From Pseudomonas frederiksbergensis (GTDB lineage Bacteria; Pseudomonadota; Gammaproteobacteria; Pseudomonadales; Pseudomonadaceae), in the NCBI RefSeq assembly GCF_900105495.1, contig NZ_FNTF01000002.1, positions 3,712,501 to 3,776,500 on the forward strand: 64,000 bases of DNA, read 5' to 3'. Shown one piece after another: positions 18,916 to 28,027 of the stretch. A program made the translations under genes and the position numbers. The notes beneath the pieces were generated by a model. That model made no database searches. It was not told the origin of the DNA and worked only from the letters and a program-made list of their open reading frames with translations. Every line of letters starts with the position of its first letter. The stretch's first letter is position 1.

Positions 18916-19806
18916 ATGAAACTCAGCCTTGGACCGGTCCTGTTTTATTGGGACAAAGAGCAACTCAGCAACTTTTACGCCGAAATGTCGGCCTTGCCGC
19001 TGGACGTGATTTACCTGGGCGAAACCGTGTGTTCGAAACGCCGGGCCTTTTCGCTGGATCAATGGCTAGGGCTGGGGCGCGAGTTGCAGGAATGCAGCCA
19101 GGCACAGTTAGTGATCTCCAGCCTGACGCTGATCGAAGCGGCCTCCGAACTGTCCAGCCTGCGGCGGCTGTGCGACAACGGCCAATTGCTGGTGGAAGCC
19201 AACGACATGGGCGCGGTGCAGTTTCTGGCCGAGCGCAAGTTGCCATTCGTGGGCGGTCCGGCACTGAATGTGTACAACGGTCATACCCTCGCGCAACTGC
19301 TGGACTGCGGGATGACCCGGTGGGTGCCGCCGGTGGAATGCTCCGCGGCGCTGATTGGCGATGTGCTCGAGCAAGTGCGCGAACTGGGCCGCGAGGTGCC
19401 GGAAGTCGAGATCTTTGCCTATGGGCATTTGCCGTTGGCCTATTCCGCTCGCTGCTTCACCGCACGGGCGGAAAACCTGCCCAAGGACGACTGCCGGTTT
19501 TGCTGCCTCAACTACCCCGATGGCTTGCCGCTGACCAGTCAGGAAGGGCAGGCGTTGTTCACCATCAACGGTATTCAAACGATGTCAGCGGAGGTGACCA
19601 ATCTGCTGGCGGATTACTCCGGGCTGGTGGCCTGTGGCGCCGATCTGTTGCGTCTGAGCCCCCGCGCTCAGGGCATGGCCGAGGTGATCGCGGCCTATCA
19701 ACGGGTTCGTTTGGGCGAGACACCGCCGTTGTTCGTCGACGGTTGCAATGGCTATTGGCATGGCCAGGCCGGCATGTTGCGCGTCGAGGAGGTTGGCCTG
19801 TGTTGA
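18916..19806 (+). CDS. ubiV: UbiV, O2-independent ubiquinone hydroxylation partner
   Basis: U32-like Fe-S protein of 296 residues forming a heterodimer with UbiU. Candidate cluster cysteines are in GETVCSKRR near residue 38 and in SARCFTARAE plus DDCRFCCLNY near 180-200. A longer in-frame reading begins inside ubiU; the ATG at 18916 has GAGGGAGG just upstream. ubiT overlaps its last codons. Confidence 0.94.
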   Translation: MKLSLGPVLFYWDKEQLSNFYAEMSALPLDVIYLGETVCSKRRAFSLDQWLGLGRELQECSQAQLVISSLTLIEAASELSSLRRLCDNGQLLVEANDMGAVQFLAERKLPFVGGPALNVYNGHTLAQLLDCGMTRWVPPVECSAALIGDVLEQVRELGREVPEVEIFAYGHLPLAYSARCFTARAENLPKDDCRFCCLNYPDGLPLTSQEGQALFTINGIQTMSAEVTNLLADYSGLVACGADLLRLSPRAQGMAEVIAAYQRVRLGETPPLFVDGCNGYWHGQAGMLRVEEVGLC

Positions 19807-20270
19807 ATCGAAAGAAATGGCTGCTGAAAGGCGCCGACCGGTTGTTGCCGTTGGTGCGCCGGGTGCCATTTGCGGTGCAGCGCCTGGCGTTGCAACAGGC
19901 GCTCAATCGCTGCCTCGCCGGGCCGTTACGCGATGGCGAGTTTGAGGTTTTGCGCGGGCGTTGGTTGTGCTTGCGGATCCCGGACCTGGGGTTGTCGTGG
20001 TTCCTGACGTTGACTCGTGACGGGTTGCGAATTGCCGAACACGCCACGGCGCATGTGACGATCAGTGGTAACTGGCGCGAGTTTCTATTGCTGGCGAGCC
20101 GTCAGGAAGATCCGGACACGTTGTTCTTTCGCCGGCGTTTGGTGATTGAGGGCGATACGGAGTTGGGGTTGGCATTGAAGAACCTGATCGACAGCCTTGA
20201 CCCAGATGTTCTGCCGGTTTGGTTGTGGCGCAATCTGGAGCGGGCCGGGAAGGGACTGGCGGCGGGGTAA
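19800..20270 (+). CDS. ubiT: UbiT, SCP2-domain ubiquinone biosynthesis accessory factor
   Basis: Lipid-binding SCP2-type protein of about 156 residues that assists UbiU/UbiV. Seen: FEVLRGRWLCLRIPDLGLSW and HVTISGNWREFLLLASRQED, then DTLFFRRRLVIEGDTELG, typical of the family. The start is non-ATG: GTG at 19800 has a GAGGAGG ribosome site 7 bases upstream, with TTG at 19803 as the alternative. Both overlap the ubiV stop. It converges on ilvD with a gap of 23 bases. Confidence 0.88.
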   Translation: MLNRKKWLLKGADRLLPLVRRVPFAVQRLALQQALNRCLAGPLRDGEFEVLRGRWLCLRIPDLGLSWFLTLTRDGLRIAEHATAHVTISGNWREFLLLASRQEDPDTLFFRRRLVIEGDTELGLALKNLIDSLDPDVLPVWLWRNLERAGKGLAAG

Positions 20271-20293
20271 CCGCCAGGCCATTTCCTCAACGC

Positions 20294-21976
20294 CTAGAGA
20301 TATTTGTCCGTTACGGCGCCTTCCGAGGCGCTGGACACGGTCTTCGCGTATTTGGCCAACACACCGCGTTTGTACTTGGGTTCCGGGCGCACCCAACGGG
20401 TTTTGCGCTCGGCCAGTTCGGCGTCGGAGACATCGACCGTAATCTGCCGTGTTTCGGCGTCGATGGTGATCTTGTCGCCGTCTTCAATCAGCGCGATCGG
20501 CCCGCCGTCAAAGGCTTCGGGCGTGATATGGCCCACCACGAACCCGTGTGAGCCGCCGGAGAAACGGCCATCGGTGATGAGCGCAACGTCCTTGCCCAGT
20601 CCCTTGCCCATGACCGCTGACGTCGGCGAAAGCATTTCGCGCATGCCGGGCCCGCCCTTGGGGCCTTCGTAGCGGATCACGATCACATCGCCGGCCTTGA
20701 CTTCACCGTTGAGGATGCCGGCCAGCGCACCTTCCTCACCGTGATAGACCCGCGCCGTGCCTTCAAAGCGCAGGCCTTCCTTGCCGGTGATCTTGGCCAC
20801 GGCGCCGGTTGGCGAAAGGTTGCCGCGCAACACCACCAAATGGGAGTCTTTTTTGATCGGTTGGTCGAAAGGCAGGATCACGTCCTGGTCTGCGGGGTAG
20901 TCAGGTACGTTTTCCAGGTTTTCGGCCAGGGTCTTGCCGGTGACTGTCAGCGCATCGCCATGCAGCATGCCGGCGGCGAGCATACGCTTCATCAGCGGCT
21001 GGATGCCGCCGATGGCCACCAGTTCGCTCATCATGTATTGGCCGCTGGGACGCAGGTCGGCCACCACCGGGGACACCTTGCCCAGCTCGACGAAATCATC
21101 CAGCGTCAGCTCGACATCCACGGCATGCGCCATCGCCAGAAGGTGCAGCACGGCATTGGTCGAGCCGGCGAGGGCGATCACCACTCGAATGGCATTTTCA
21201 AACGCCTTGCGGGTCATGATGTCGCGCGGTTTGATGTCTCGCTTGAGCAGCTCCATGACCTGCTGGCCAGCGCGGAAACTGTCCGACGCCTTGTCGCTGC
21301 CGACGGCGTCCTGAGAGCTGGAACCGGGCAGGCTCATGCCCAACGCCTCAATCGCGGACGCCATGGTGTTGGCGGTGTACATGCCGCCGCAGGAGCCAGG
21401 GCCCGGAATCGCCACTTCCTCGATGTGCTTGACTTGAATCTCGCTGATATCGCCCCGTGCGTGCTGACCCACGGCCTCGAACACCGAAATGATATCGGTG
21501 TGGCCGGCGCCCGGCCGGATGGTGCCGCCATAGACGAAGATGGAAGGGCGATTCAGCCGCGCCATACCGATCAGGCACCCCGGCATGTTCTTGTCACATC
21601 CGCCCACGGTGACCAGGCCGTCAAAGCCTTCGCAGCCGGCCACCACTTCAATGGAATCGGCGATCACTTCACGCGATACCAGCGAATACTTCATGCCTTC
21701 GGTGCCGTTGGCGATGCCGTCGGAAATGGTGATGGTGTTGAAAATGACGCCCTTGGCCCCAGCGGCATTCGCGCCTTTTTCGGCTTCAATGGCCAGTTTG
21801 TCGATGTGCATGTTGCAGGGCGTGACCATCGCCCAGGTCGAGGCGATGCCGATCTGCGGTTTCTTGAAGTCTTCGTCCGTAAAACCCACGGCCCGCAGCA
21901 TCGAGCGGCCGGGCGCGCGTTCTACGCCGTCGACCACTTGGGAGGAATATTTGCGCAGATCAACCTTGTCGCTCAT
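20294..21976 (-). CDS. ilvD: Dihydroxy-acid dehydratase (560-residue type)
   Basis: IlvD/Edd-family dehydratase for the penultimate step of valine and isoleucine synthesis. It has 560 residues, shorter than the E. coli enzyme (about 616), like the [2Fe-2S] enzymes of plants and cyanobacteria. Three cluster cysteines are visible in TPCNMHID, GGCDKNMPG and GSCGGMYTANTM; the C-terminal TDGRFSGGSHGFVVGH is also conserved. Start ATG after GAGGAGATG. Pseudomonads usually carry a second longer IlvD elsewhere, so this may be a paralogue, perhaps for sugar acids. Confidence 0.9.
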   Translation of the reverse strand: MSDKVDLRKYSSQVVDGVERAPGRSMLRAVGFTDEDFKKPQIGIASTWAMVTPCNMHIDKLAIEAEKGANAAGAKGVIFNTITISDGIANGTEGMKYSLVSREVIADSIEVVAGCEGFDGLVTVGGCDKNMPGCLIGMARLNRPSIFVYGGTIRPGAGHTDIISVFEAVGQHARGDISEIQVKHIEEVAIPGPGSCGGMYTANTMASAIEALGMSLPGSSSQDAVGSDKASDSFRAGQQVMELLKRDIKPRDIMTRKAFENAIRVVIALAGSTNAVLHLLAMAHAVDVELTLDDFVELGKVSPVVADLRPSGQYMMSELVAIGGIQPLMKRMLAAGMLHGDALTVTGKTLAENLENVPDYPADQDVILPFDQPIKKDSHLVVLRGNLSPTGAVAKITGKEGLRFEGTARVYHGEEGALAGILNGEVKAGDVIVIRYEGPKGGPGMREMLSPTSAVMGKGLGKDVALITDGRFSGGSHGFVVGHITPEAFDGGPIALIEDGDKITIDAETRQITVDVSDAELAERKTRWVRPEPKYKRGVLAKYAKTVSSASEGAVTDKYL

Positions 21977-22352
21977 GACATCTCCTCACCGGCTCATCGA
22001 GAAAAGCACGATGAGTATAGTGGCCGGGGCAGACTATCAAGTCGGGAACAGACGCGCGGGTTTGCCGTGTCGTGATATTCTTCGCCCCAACTTGCTTTGA
22101 CCTATTCAGTTTGCGTGTCCTTGAGACGCGCCAACAGAATCACTGTCGCTCAAGTAGCTGAAGCCAATAACGATAAGAAGTCAGTTCAGTAGGGACATAT
22201 AAACTGAGGTCGATGGAGACACGTCGGCCTTGTGTGCCCACCCTCCAATCCCTTTGCGAGCGCAACCCACTGCATGCTGCCTGCATGCCGTGAACCGGGG
22301 CCTCAAGCATGGGGATGGAAGGGCGGATGGCGTTTTATCATAGGTGCTACAC
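21977..22352. other. Divergent intergenic region ilvD/mqo, no gene seen
   Basis: 376 bases between the divergent ilvD and mqo starts. No ORF with a ribosome site, no FNR-type box and no terminator hairpin was recognised. It should hold both promoters; the mqo start at 22353 has AGGTG six bases upstream. Confidence 0.6.
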
Positions 22353-23999
22353 ATGTTTAAAAAAATGAACACGGCCCTGCTGGGGCTGGCTTTGTCGATG
22401 GGGATCACGTCCGTTCACGCGGAAGAGGCAAAGAAAGTCGATGTACTGCTCATTGGCGGCGGCATCATGAGCGCGACCCTCGGTGTCTGGCTCAATGAGC
22501 TGGAACCTGGCACTTCGATGGAAATGATCGAGCGCCTCGACGGCGTCGCCCTGGAAAGCTCCAATGGCTGGAACAACGCCGGTACCGGTCACTCCGCCCT
22601 GGCCGAGTTGAACTACACCCCGGAAGACGATAAAGGCAACGTTCAGATCCCGAAAGCCGTTGAAATCAACGAAGCCTTCCAGATCTCCCGTCAGTTCTGG
22701 GCCTGGCAGGTTCAGCAAGGCGTGCTGAAGAATCCGCGTTCGTTCATCAACTCCACGCCGCACATGAGCTTCGTGTGGGGCGATGACAACATCAAGTTCC
22801 TGAAAAAGCGCTACGAAGCCTTGCAAGCGAGCCCGCTGTTCGCTGGCATGCAGTATTCCGAAGACCCGGCTGTGATCAAGAAGTGGGTTCCGCTGATGAT
22901 GGAAGGGCGTGACCCGAACCAGAAAGTCGCGGCCACCTGGTCTCCTATCGGGACCGACGTCAACTTCGGCGAGATCACCCGCCAGTTCGTTGCGCACCTG
23001 CAAACCACGCCGAAATTCGACTTGAAACTGTCTAGCGAAGTGCAAGACATCACCAAGAACGAAGACGGCACCTGGCGCGTCAGCTACAAAAACCTCAAAG
23101 ACGGCAGCAAAACCGAAACCGACGCCAAGTTCGTGTTCATCGGCGCGGGCGGCGGTGCACTGCACCTGCTGCAGAAGTCCGGTATTCCTGAAGCCAAGGA
23201 ATACGCAGGCTTCCCGGTAGGCGGCTCGTTCCTCGTGACCGAGAACCCGACCCTGGCCGAGCAACACCTGGCCAAGGCCTACGGCAAAGCCTCCGTTGGC
23301 GCACCGCCAATGTCGGTTCCGCACCTGGACACCCGCGTCCTGGACGGCAAGCGCGTCATCCTGTTTGGCCCATTTGCGACCTTCAGCACCAAGTTCCTCA
23401 AAGAAGGCTCGTACCTGGACCTGCTGACCACTACCACCACGCACAACGTGTGGCCAATGACCAAGGTCGGCATCAAGGAGTACCCGCTGGTCGAGTACCT
23501 TGCTGGCCAACTGATGCTGTCTGATGAAGACCGCCTCAACGCCCTGAAAGAATACTTCCCGAACGCCAAAGCTGAAGACTGGCGCCTGTGGCAAGCCGGC
23601 CAACGCGTGCAGATCATCAAGCGTGATGAAGCCGCCGGTGGCGTGCTGAAGCTGGGTACCGAGATCGTTGCCTCGCAAGACGGCACCATCGCTGGTCTGC
23701 TGGGCGCATCGCCGGGTGCATCGACTGCCGCACCGATCATGCTGACCGTGCTGCAGAAGGTGTTCAAGGACAAGGTTGCATCGCCTGCCTGGCAGGAAAA
23801 GCTGCACCAGATCGTGCCGAGCTATGGCACTCAGTTGAATGGCAACCCTGCGAAAGTGGCTGAAGAGTGGGCTTACACCTCCAAGGTGCTGGAGCTGACT
23901 CCGCCACCGGCGATTGGTCAGATGGCGGCTCCGGCGGCTGCTCCGGCTGCTCCGGCCAAGGCGCCGAAGGCTAATGCTGCGACGGATATGGCTCTGTAA
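22353..23999 (+). CDS. mqo: Malate:quinone oxidoreductase
   Basis: FAD enzyme that oxidises malate to oxaloacetate and reduces the quinone pool at the inner membrane. About 548 residues. The N-terminal FAD motif [14 protein letters not shown] follows a hydrophobic segment ([16 protein letters not shown]) that looks like a signal or anchor, a feature of one Mqo subgroup in Pseudomonas. [27 protein letters not shown] and [14 protein letters not shown] are family motifs. The C-terminus has an Ala/Pro-rich tail. An intrinsic terminator follows. Confidence 0.95.
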   Translation: MFKKMNTALLGLALSMGITSVHAEEAKKVDVLLIGGGIMSATLGVWLNELEPGTSMEMIERLDGVALESSNGWNNAGTGHSALAELNYTPEDDKGNVQIPKAVEINEAFQISRQFWAWQVQQGVLKNPRSFINSTPHMSFVWGDDNIKFLKKRYEALQASPLFAGMQYSEDPAVIKKWVPLMMEGRDPNQKVAATWSPIGTDVNFGEITRQFVAHLQTTPKFDLKLSSEVQDITKNEDGTWRVSYKNLKDGSKTETDAKFVFIGAGGGALHLLQKSGIPEAKEYAGFPVGGSFLVTENPTLAEQHLAKAYGKASVGAPPMSVPHLDTRVLDGKRVILFGPFATFSTKFLKEGSYLDLLTTTTTHNVWPMTKVGIKEYPLVEYLAGQLMLSDEDRLNALKEYFPNAKAEDWRLWQAGQRVQIIKRDEAAGGVLKLGTEIVASQDGTIAGLLGASPGASTAAPIMLTVLQKVFKDKVASPAWQEKLHQIVPSYGTQLNGNPAKVAEEWAYTSKVLELTPPPAIGQMAAPAAAPAAPAKAPKANAATDMAL

Positions 24000-24013
24000 C
24001 TAGAGGCCTGATC

Positions 24014-24052
24014 AAAAGCCCACTGAACCGGTGACGGTCAGTGGGCTTTTTT
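24014..24052 (+). terminator. Intrinsic terminator after mqo
   Basis: AAAAGCCCACTGA and TCAGTGGGCTTTT are perfect 13-base arms with an 11-base loop and a T run. It lies 14 bases after the mqo stop. Confidence 0.93.
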
Positions 24053-24073
24053 GTGCGTGATGGGTCAGCGCTC

Positions 24074-24610
24074 TCAGCCTTGGGGGCAGGTAGCCAGTGG
24101 CCAACCAATTCGCGCTGCACGAAGGAGACTGGCCTTAACAACCATGCGGTGAAAGGGGGCAATAACAAAGATGTAGGCCCGGCCTAAGCGGTTGTGGCAG
24201 TGGACCACGGTTGAAAAAACGAGTTGGCGACTGCCTTCTGGCTCTGCCTCTCCAGAACACAGGATCGATATCCGGAAGTCGAGGTGCTTGTCATCCTCTC
24301 CCAACACGATTTCAGTGTGGTTCGTGCTGTAGACCTTGAAGATTCCAACCCGATTGGCAAGTGATGCCAACTGTCTGGCTGTCTTGAGACCAAAACAGGC
24401 AACGATAGTGTCCCGGACTTTCATGAGCCATCCGATCCAGGATGGCTGGTGGGAAAGGATGAATCGAGCAAGCAAATCTGGATTGCCGGATGTGCCCGCA
24501 GGCAGCCGAATCGCAAAAGCGTCCGCCAGGTTCATCGACTTGTAAAGGTGGGTGATGCCGGACCTCGAGGGGACTGGCACGGACTTAATGAGCTCAAATT
24601 CTCGGGGCAT
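24074..24610 (-). CDS. DUF2867-like protein
   Basis: 178 residues without a signal peptide or clear membrane span. It resembles DUF2867 proteins: an N-terminal Tyr/Ala-rich part (YKSMNLADAFAIRLP), then WIGWLMKVRD and a C-terminal FSTVVHCHNRLGRAYIFVIAPFH-type region (positions about 135-160) ending VKASLLRAA. No function is established for the family. Start: ATG after AGGAGAG. It stands between mqo and the DJ-1-like gene on the same strand as the latter, 60 bases apart. Confidence 0.7.
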   Translation of the reverse strand: MPREFELIKSVPVPSRSGITHLYKSMNLADAFAIRLPAGTSGNPDLLARFILSHQPSWIGWLMKVRDTIVACFGLKTARQLASLANRVGIFKVYSTNHTEIVLGEDDKHLDFRISILCSGEAEPEGSRQLVFSTVVHCHNRLGRAYIFVIAPFHRMVVKASLLRAARIGWPLATCPQG

Positions 24611-24670
24611 CGGTGATCTCTCCTGAGTTCCAACTACTGATTGGACGACATGCCATGTCGCGTTTCCTGC

Positions 24671-25303
24671 TTAGGCTGTCCGGCACGAGGCACCAACTTC
24701 TCCTTGTCGGATACTGAGTCCGATCAAAGCATCATAGAGCGCTTGCTGCCCAGTTGGCAGAACAGGGAGCAACGTCGCCCGGCGCTTGTCGGCATCGAAC
24801 CAGGATTCAACCAGCCATCCCACCAGATAGAGCGCCGAAAGGCATCCGCCAGCGGTTGCAACGTTTCCCTGGCATACAAGAGGCTGATTCACGGACTCAA
24901 GTCCCAGAGCTTGTAATCCCGATCGTGCATCCGGGTGTGTAGTGGCTTGGCCGTTGAGCAGCCCAAGCCGCTCGAGAATGAACGCTCCGGCGCATATGGA
25001 GCCGATTCGCTGGCGCTTGGAGTCAAGTTCAAACGACGGCAGGAAATCCGGGGCGGCAAGTGCAGCGGGTATCCCTTCCTTGCCGCTGACGAACAATACC
25101 GCGTCAGCACTATTGGCCTCGGAAAGCGGACCGTGCACCGAAACAGGCAAGCCGTGCGCCGATCGCACGATAGCGCTGGAACCCAATATTCGGACGTGCC
25201 AGTCCTCAGTGTTACGGCCTAAGATGTCCCACATCAGGAACAGGTCGATATCAGTGAATTGGTCGAAAGCAACCAGAACGATTTTTTTCAAGGCGAGCTC
25301 CAT
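24671..25303 (-). CDS. DJ-1/PfpI family protein
   Basis: About 210 residues with the class I glutamine-amidotransferase-like fold. The nucleophile-elbow cysteine is in GSICAGAFIL, followed by ERLGLLNGQATTHPDA as in AraC-linked DJ-1 domains and isonitrile hydratases. No DNA-binding domain follows, so it is a stand-alone enzyme or chaperone. The start may be ATG at 25303, or TTG at 25291 giving MKKIVLVAFDQF with a GGAG ribosome site. It diverges from a TetR regulator that likely controls it. Confidence 0.8.
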   Translation of the reverse strand: MELALKKIVLVAFDQFTDIDLFLMWDILGRNTEDWHVRILGSSAIVRSAHGLPVSVHGPLSEANSADAVLFVSGKEGIPAALAAPDFLPSFELDSKRQRIGSICAGAFILERLGLLNGQATTHPDARSGLQALGLESVNQPLVCQGNVATAGGCLSALYLVGWLVESWFDADKRRATLLPVLPTGQQALYDALIGLSIRQGEVGASCRTA

Positions 25304-25372
25304 GAAAAGTGCGGCGTGCAAAACGCAACGGCCATCTTTGCTGGTGTTCGCAGCGTATCAATCGGTTGCGCA

Positions 25373-25391
25373 CCATACACAGTCTGTATGG
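25373..25391. promoter_or_regulatory. Probable TetR operator
   Basis: CCATACA and TGTATGG are perfect 7-base arms with a 5-base spacer, in the 113-base gap between the DJ-1-like and TetR genes and 26 bases before the regulator's start. This is the usual arrangement for a TetR repressor controlling itself and the divergent gene. Confidence 0.65.
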
Positions 25392-25416
25392 CGCTAAATA
25401 TGGAGCGAAAAAACTG

Positions 25417-25971
25417 GTGAGCACACTAACTCGTAACCATTGGATCGCGGCTGGTTTTGAGGCCCTCGACCAAATAGGGCATGTTGGCGTTTCGGCCGAG
25501 AGCCTATCGCGCCGATTGAATGTGACCCGCGGATCGTTCTATCACCATTTCCGCAATCGCGAAGACTTTGTCCGCACCTTGCTGGCCGCTTGGGAAGAAG
25601 ACTACACGGAGCGCATGCTCGCTTATGCGGCGCAGGGTCGTAGTGCGGGCGAAACCTTGAAACGCTACTTGAATATTGCCGCTGAGAAACAACCTGGGCG
25701 GGAAGTTGCCATCCGAGCCTGGTCGCTGCACGATCCGTTGGTAGGCGAGTTTCAGCAGCGTGTGGATACTAGACGTCTGGACTTCGCGATACGAACTTGC
25801 CGCCGCTTGGTCCATCTGCCAGGCGAAGCAGAAGTGATCGGGCTTGTGGCCCATATGTGCCTGATTGGTGGTCAACAGGCAGGGCTGCGGCGCGATGCCG
25901 CTCGCTTCAACAGTTTCATGCATCGAGCCTTTTCTCTTTTCGAAGGGGCTCTTCCACCGTGGCGGGCCTGA
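25417..25971 (+). CDS. TetR/AcrR family transcriptional regulator
   Basis: About 184 residues from the GTG at 25417 (GGAG 11 bases upstream); a longer frame reaches back through the palindromic operator and is unlikely. The N-terminal helix-turn-helix is clear: VSAESLSRRLNVTRGSFYHHF followed by RNREDFVRTLL. The C-terminal ligand-binding domain is not assigned to a known inducer. The divergent DJ-1-like gene is the probable target. Confidence 0.85.
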   Translation: MSTLTRNHWIAAGFEALDQIGHVGVSAESLSRRLNVTRGSFYHHFRNREDFVRTLLAAWEEDYTERMLAYAAQGRSAGETLKRYLNIAAEKQPGREVAIRAWSLHDPLVGEFQQRVDTRRLDFAIRTCRRLVHLPGEAEVIGLVAHMCLIGGQQAGLRRDAARFNSFMHRAFSLFEGALPPWRA

Positions 25972-26021
25972 CGCGCGCTGTAACAATAGCGATTAATGGA
26001 GACTTCGCATCCGTCATAACG

Positions 26022-26297
26022 CTACTGCGTTGGTTTTTGCTCAATGTCCTCCGAATCGCTAGAGGTGGCCGCATCTTTTTCCATCGCTTCCGGGTCGGCG
26101 CCGGAGTTTGAACCCGAAGCTTCCTCACCTTTTTTGTCGGCCTTTTCCTCTTTGGATTCAGTGCCCTGGGTCTGATTGATTCCGGGGAGCGTGGCAGGTG
26201 GCACAGCAGCATCTTCAGTGACCTTTTCGGTCGCAAGTGAGAAAAGCGGGCAGGCGAACAGGCCTGCGATGGTGAGTGCAGCAATTGTCCTGTTCAT
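26022..26297 (-). CDS. Small secreted acidic protein, unknown function
   Basis: 91 residues with a signal peptide (MNRTIAALTIAGLFACPLFS then LATEK). The mature part is low-complexity, rich in Glu, Lys, Ser and Asp (ESKEEKADKKGEEASG), and probably disordered in the periplasm. An LFACP stretch gives a possible but imperfect lipobox. I do not recognise the family. It converges on the TetR gene. Confidence 0.6.
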   Translation of the reverse strand: MNRTIAALTIAGLFACPLFSLATEKVTEDAAVPPATLPGINQTQGTESKEEKADKKGEEASGSNSGADPEAMEKDAATSSDSEDIEQKPTQ

Positions 26298-26493
26298 CAG
26301 ATGGGCCTGCCGTGTGAGGGGATGTACAGCGTTGGAAAAAGCGGGAAAGGGAAGGTGCTAAGAAGCTGACAAACGGTGTCTCCCGAGTTCGCAGCTCCAT
26401 CGGGCCAAAGCAGTGCCTTCTTCTGTCACGATAATGTGGCTTAAGATCACTGAAGACTGGATTGATACATCTCGACTAAAGGACGCGACAATT

Positions 26494-26859
26494 ATGGAAA
26501 TCCACTTTTCTCAAATCAGCGAGCGTTTGAACAATCGCCGATTTTCAGTAACAGACAACGCCCAAGGGCTGTCCGATGCACGCACAATATTTCACTACCA
26601 TGTCGAGGAAAATGCTGTTTGGGGTACTTACAAGGGCGGCCATATCCGCCTGGGTAATCAAGTCGGACGTGCGACGGGCCCCGATACCATTGAGCTTCTT
26701 TATCAGTGCCTGACTACGGATGGTGAGATTCTTTCCGGCTGGTCCCGGGGCACGGTAGGCATTGATCACGCAGGACGTACCACGCTGACCTTCGTATGGG
26801 GTTGGCTGTCGGGCGCGACTGGAGGTGGGGAGTCGAGCTATGTCGAGCTTGTCGCGTAG
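26494..26859 (+). CDS. Conserved small beta-rich protein, unknown function
   Basis: 121 residues. The pattern FHYHVEENAVWGTYKGGHIRLG, then LLYQCLTTDGEI and a closing WGWLSGATGGGESSYVELV, recalls small proteins that databases often label N-acetylglutamate synthase without support. No enzyme motif is visible. The ATG at 26494 has AAAGGA upstream; an in-frame start 81 bases earlier lacks a ribosome site. Confidence 0.7.
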   Translation: MEIHFSQISERLNNRRFSVTDNAQGLSDARTIFHYHVEENAVWGTYKGGHIRLGNQVGRATGPDTIELLYQCLTTDGEILSGWSRGTVGIDHAGRTTLTFVWGWLSGATGGGESSYVELVA

Positions 26860-26936
26860 CGGTTAAGTATTTTTTTGATAATTCCGCAGGGTGTTTTCGT
26901 AAAGGATCAACTCCCCTGATGACCATGATAAAGCAG

Positions 26937-27755
26937 CTATAAAACGTGCAATAAACCATCCATGAATACTCCCGAAAAAGTCGCCTCGACCGGTCCGATG
27001 AGAAACACAGGTCCCACGCCATCCCATTGAACCGTTACGGTTCCGCCATCACATTCAACCTCAACGGAGTTATCTAACAAGCCACGACGAATTCCGTTAA
27101 CAGCGGCACCGCAAGAGCAGGAACCTGAACCGAGCGGAATGCCACCCCAGCGCTCCCAAATGCGCAACCGAATGTGTTTTCGGTCGATGATCTGGACGAA
27201 ATGCACGTTCGTCCTGCGTGGAAACAGGGGATTGGTTTCAATTGTCGGGCCGATGGTCGCTATATCGATGGCTGTTAGATCCTCCACGAAATAGGTGCAG
27301 TGCGGATTTCCCATGCTGCAAGCTGTTGGGTCACCGGTAAGTGGCAAAACAGCAGTGTCCAGTTCCAGAGCCAGGGGAATATCCGACCAGCCGAAAAGCG
27401 GCTCTCCCATATTGACGGAAATTGCGCCGATTGAAGTTCGTTCGCAAGTGAGTAGACCACGGTTGGTTCGGAGCGCTATCGAAGTGCTGTTCGATTCGCG
27501 CATCAGCATATGCGCGGCGCCCCGCGTGGCGCTGCCACAAACATCCAGTGTGGAGCCATCAGCATTCCAAAACATCAAACGTGCATCGGCATCATCGCAA
27601 TCGAGCACCACCGCGAGTTGATTGAATCCGACGCCTCGGTTCCGATCACCCATTTGCCGAGCCAGGGCACTTGTCATTGGGTTAGCCGCGTTTCGTGAGT
27701 CCACTACAACGAAGTCATCGCCATTGGCGTGCATTTTTTGAAAACTCAGCGGCAT
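26937..27755 (-). CDS. DapF-like amino-acid racemase/epimerase, second catalytic Cys replaced
   Basis: Diaminopimelate-epimerase fold, 272 residues from the ATG at 27755. The first active-site cysteine is kept at position 73 (STLDVCGSATRG), although the usual CGNGARC context is altered. At the second site LGSGSCSCGAAV replaces the usual LACGSGACAAAV, so the catalytic Cys becomes Ser210, nine residues after E201 as in DapF. Cys213 and Cys215 are near. The substrate pocket HGLGNDF is HANGDDF here. No lysA is nearby. It may be a paralogue with another substrate, or an altered mechanism. Confidence 0.75.
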   Translation of the reverse strand: MPLSFQKMHANGDDFVVVDSRNAANPMTSALARQMGDRNRGVGFNQLAVVLDCDDADARLMFWNADGSTLDVCGSATRGAAHMLMRESNSTSIALRTNRGLLTCERTSIGAISVNMGEPLFGWSDIPLALELDTAVLPLTGDPTACSMGNPHCTYFVEDLTAIDIATIGPTIETNPLFPRRTNVHFVQIIDRKHIRLRIWERWGGIPLGSGSCSCGAAVNGIRRGLLDNSVEVECDGGTVTVQWDGVGPVFLIGPVEATFSGVFMDGLLHVL

Positions 27756-27931
27756 AAAAAGATCCTGGCGCAATTGATGTTTAAAGGCGATCCAGCCCCA
27801 ACTCGGTGTTCTGATCCGTATTTTCCTGCGCTATCTGCATCTGTAACGCACACAGCCGCCGGCTCACAATAACGGCACGCTCCGCACTCGCGGCGAACGC
27901 TGCACCGCAAACTCATAATGTAGGAGGCCCA

Positions 27932-28015
27932 ATGGGCAAGATGGCGATTTTCCTGGGCGGATTTCTGGTGTTGACCATTCTGATTGGTGCCCTGGCCACG
28001 ATCTCTCCGGCTTAG
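27932..28015 (+). CDS. 27-residue single-span membrane microprotein
   Basis: Starts MGKMAIFLGGFLVL and ends ALATISPA; essentially one transmembrane helix. The ribosome site TAGGAGG sits 5-6 bases before the ATG, among the strongest in the window. It is followed by the convergent AbrB-like gene after 12 bases. No family recognised. Confidence 0.65.
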   Translation: MGKMAIFLGGFLVLTILIGALATISPA

Positions 28016-28027
28016 TCCTTCCGGCGA

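Noticed and set aside
20741..22075. 444-codon plus-strand ORF opposite ilvD
   Set aside because: Antisense shadow; IlvD motifs are complete on the minus strand.
22347..23807. 486-codon minus-strand ORF opposite mqo
   Set aside because: Shadow of Mqo; the residue pattern is low in meaning and the plus strand carries all family motifs.
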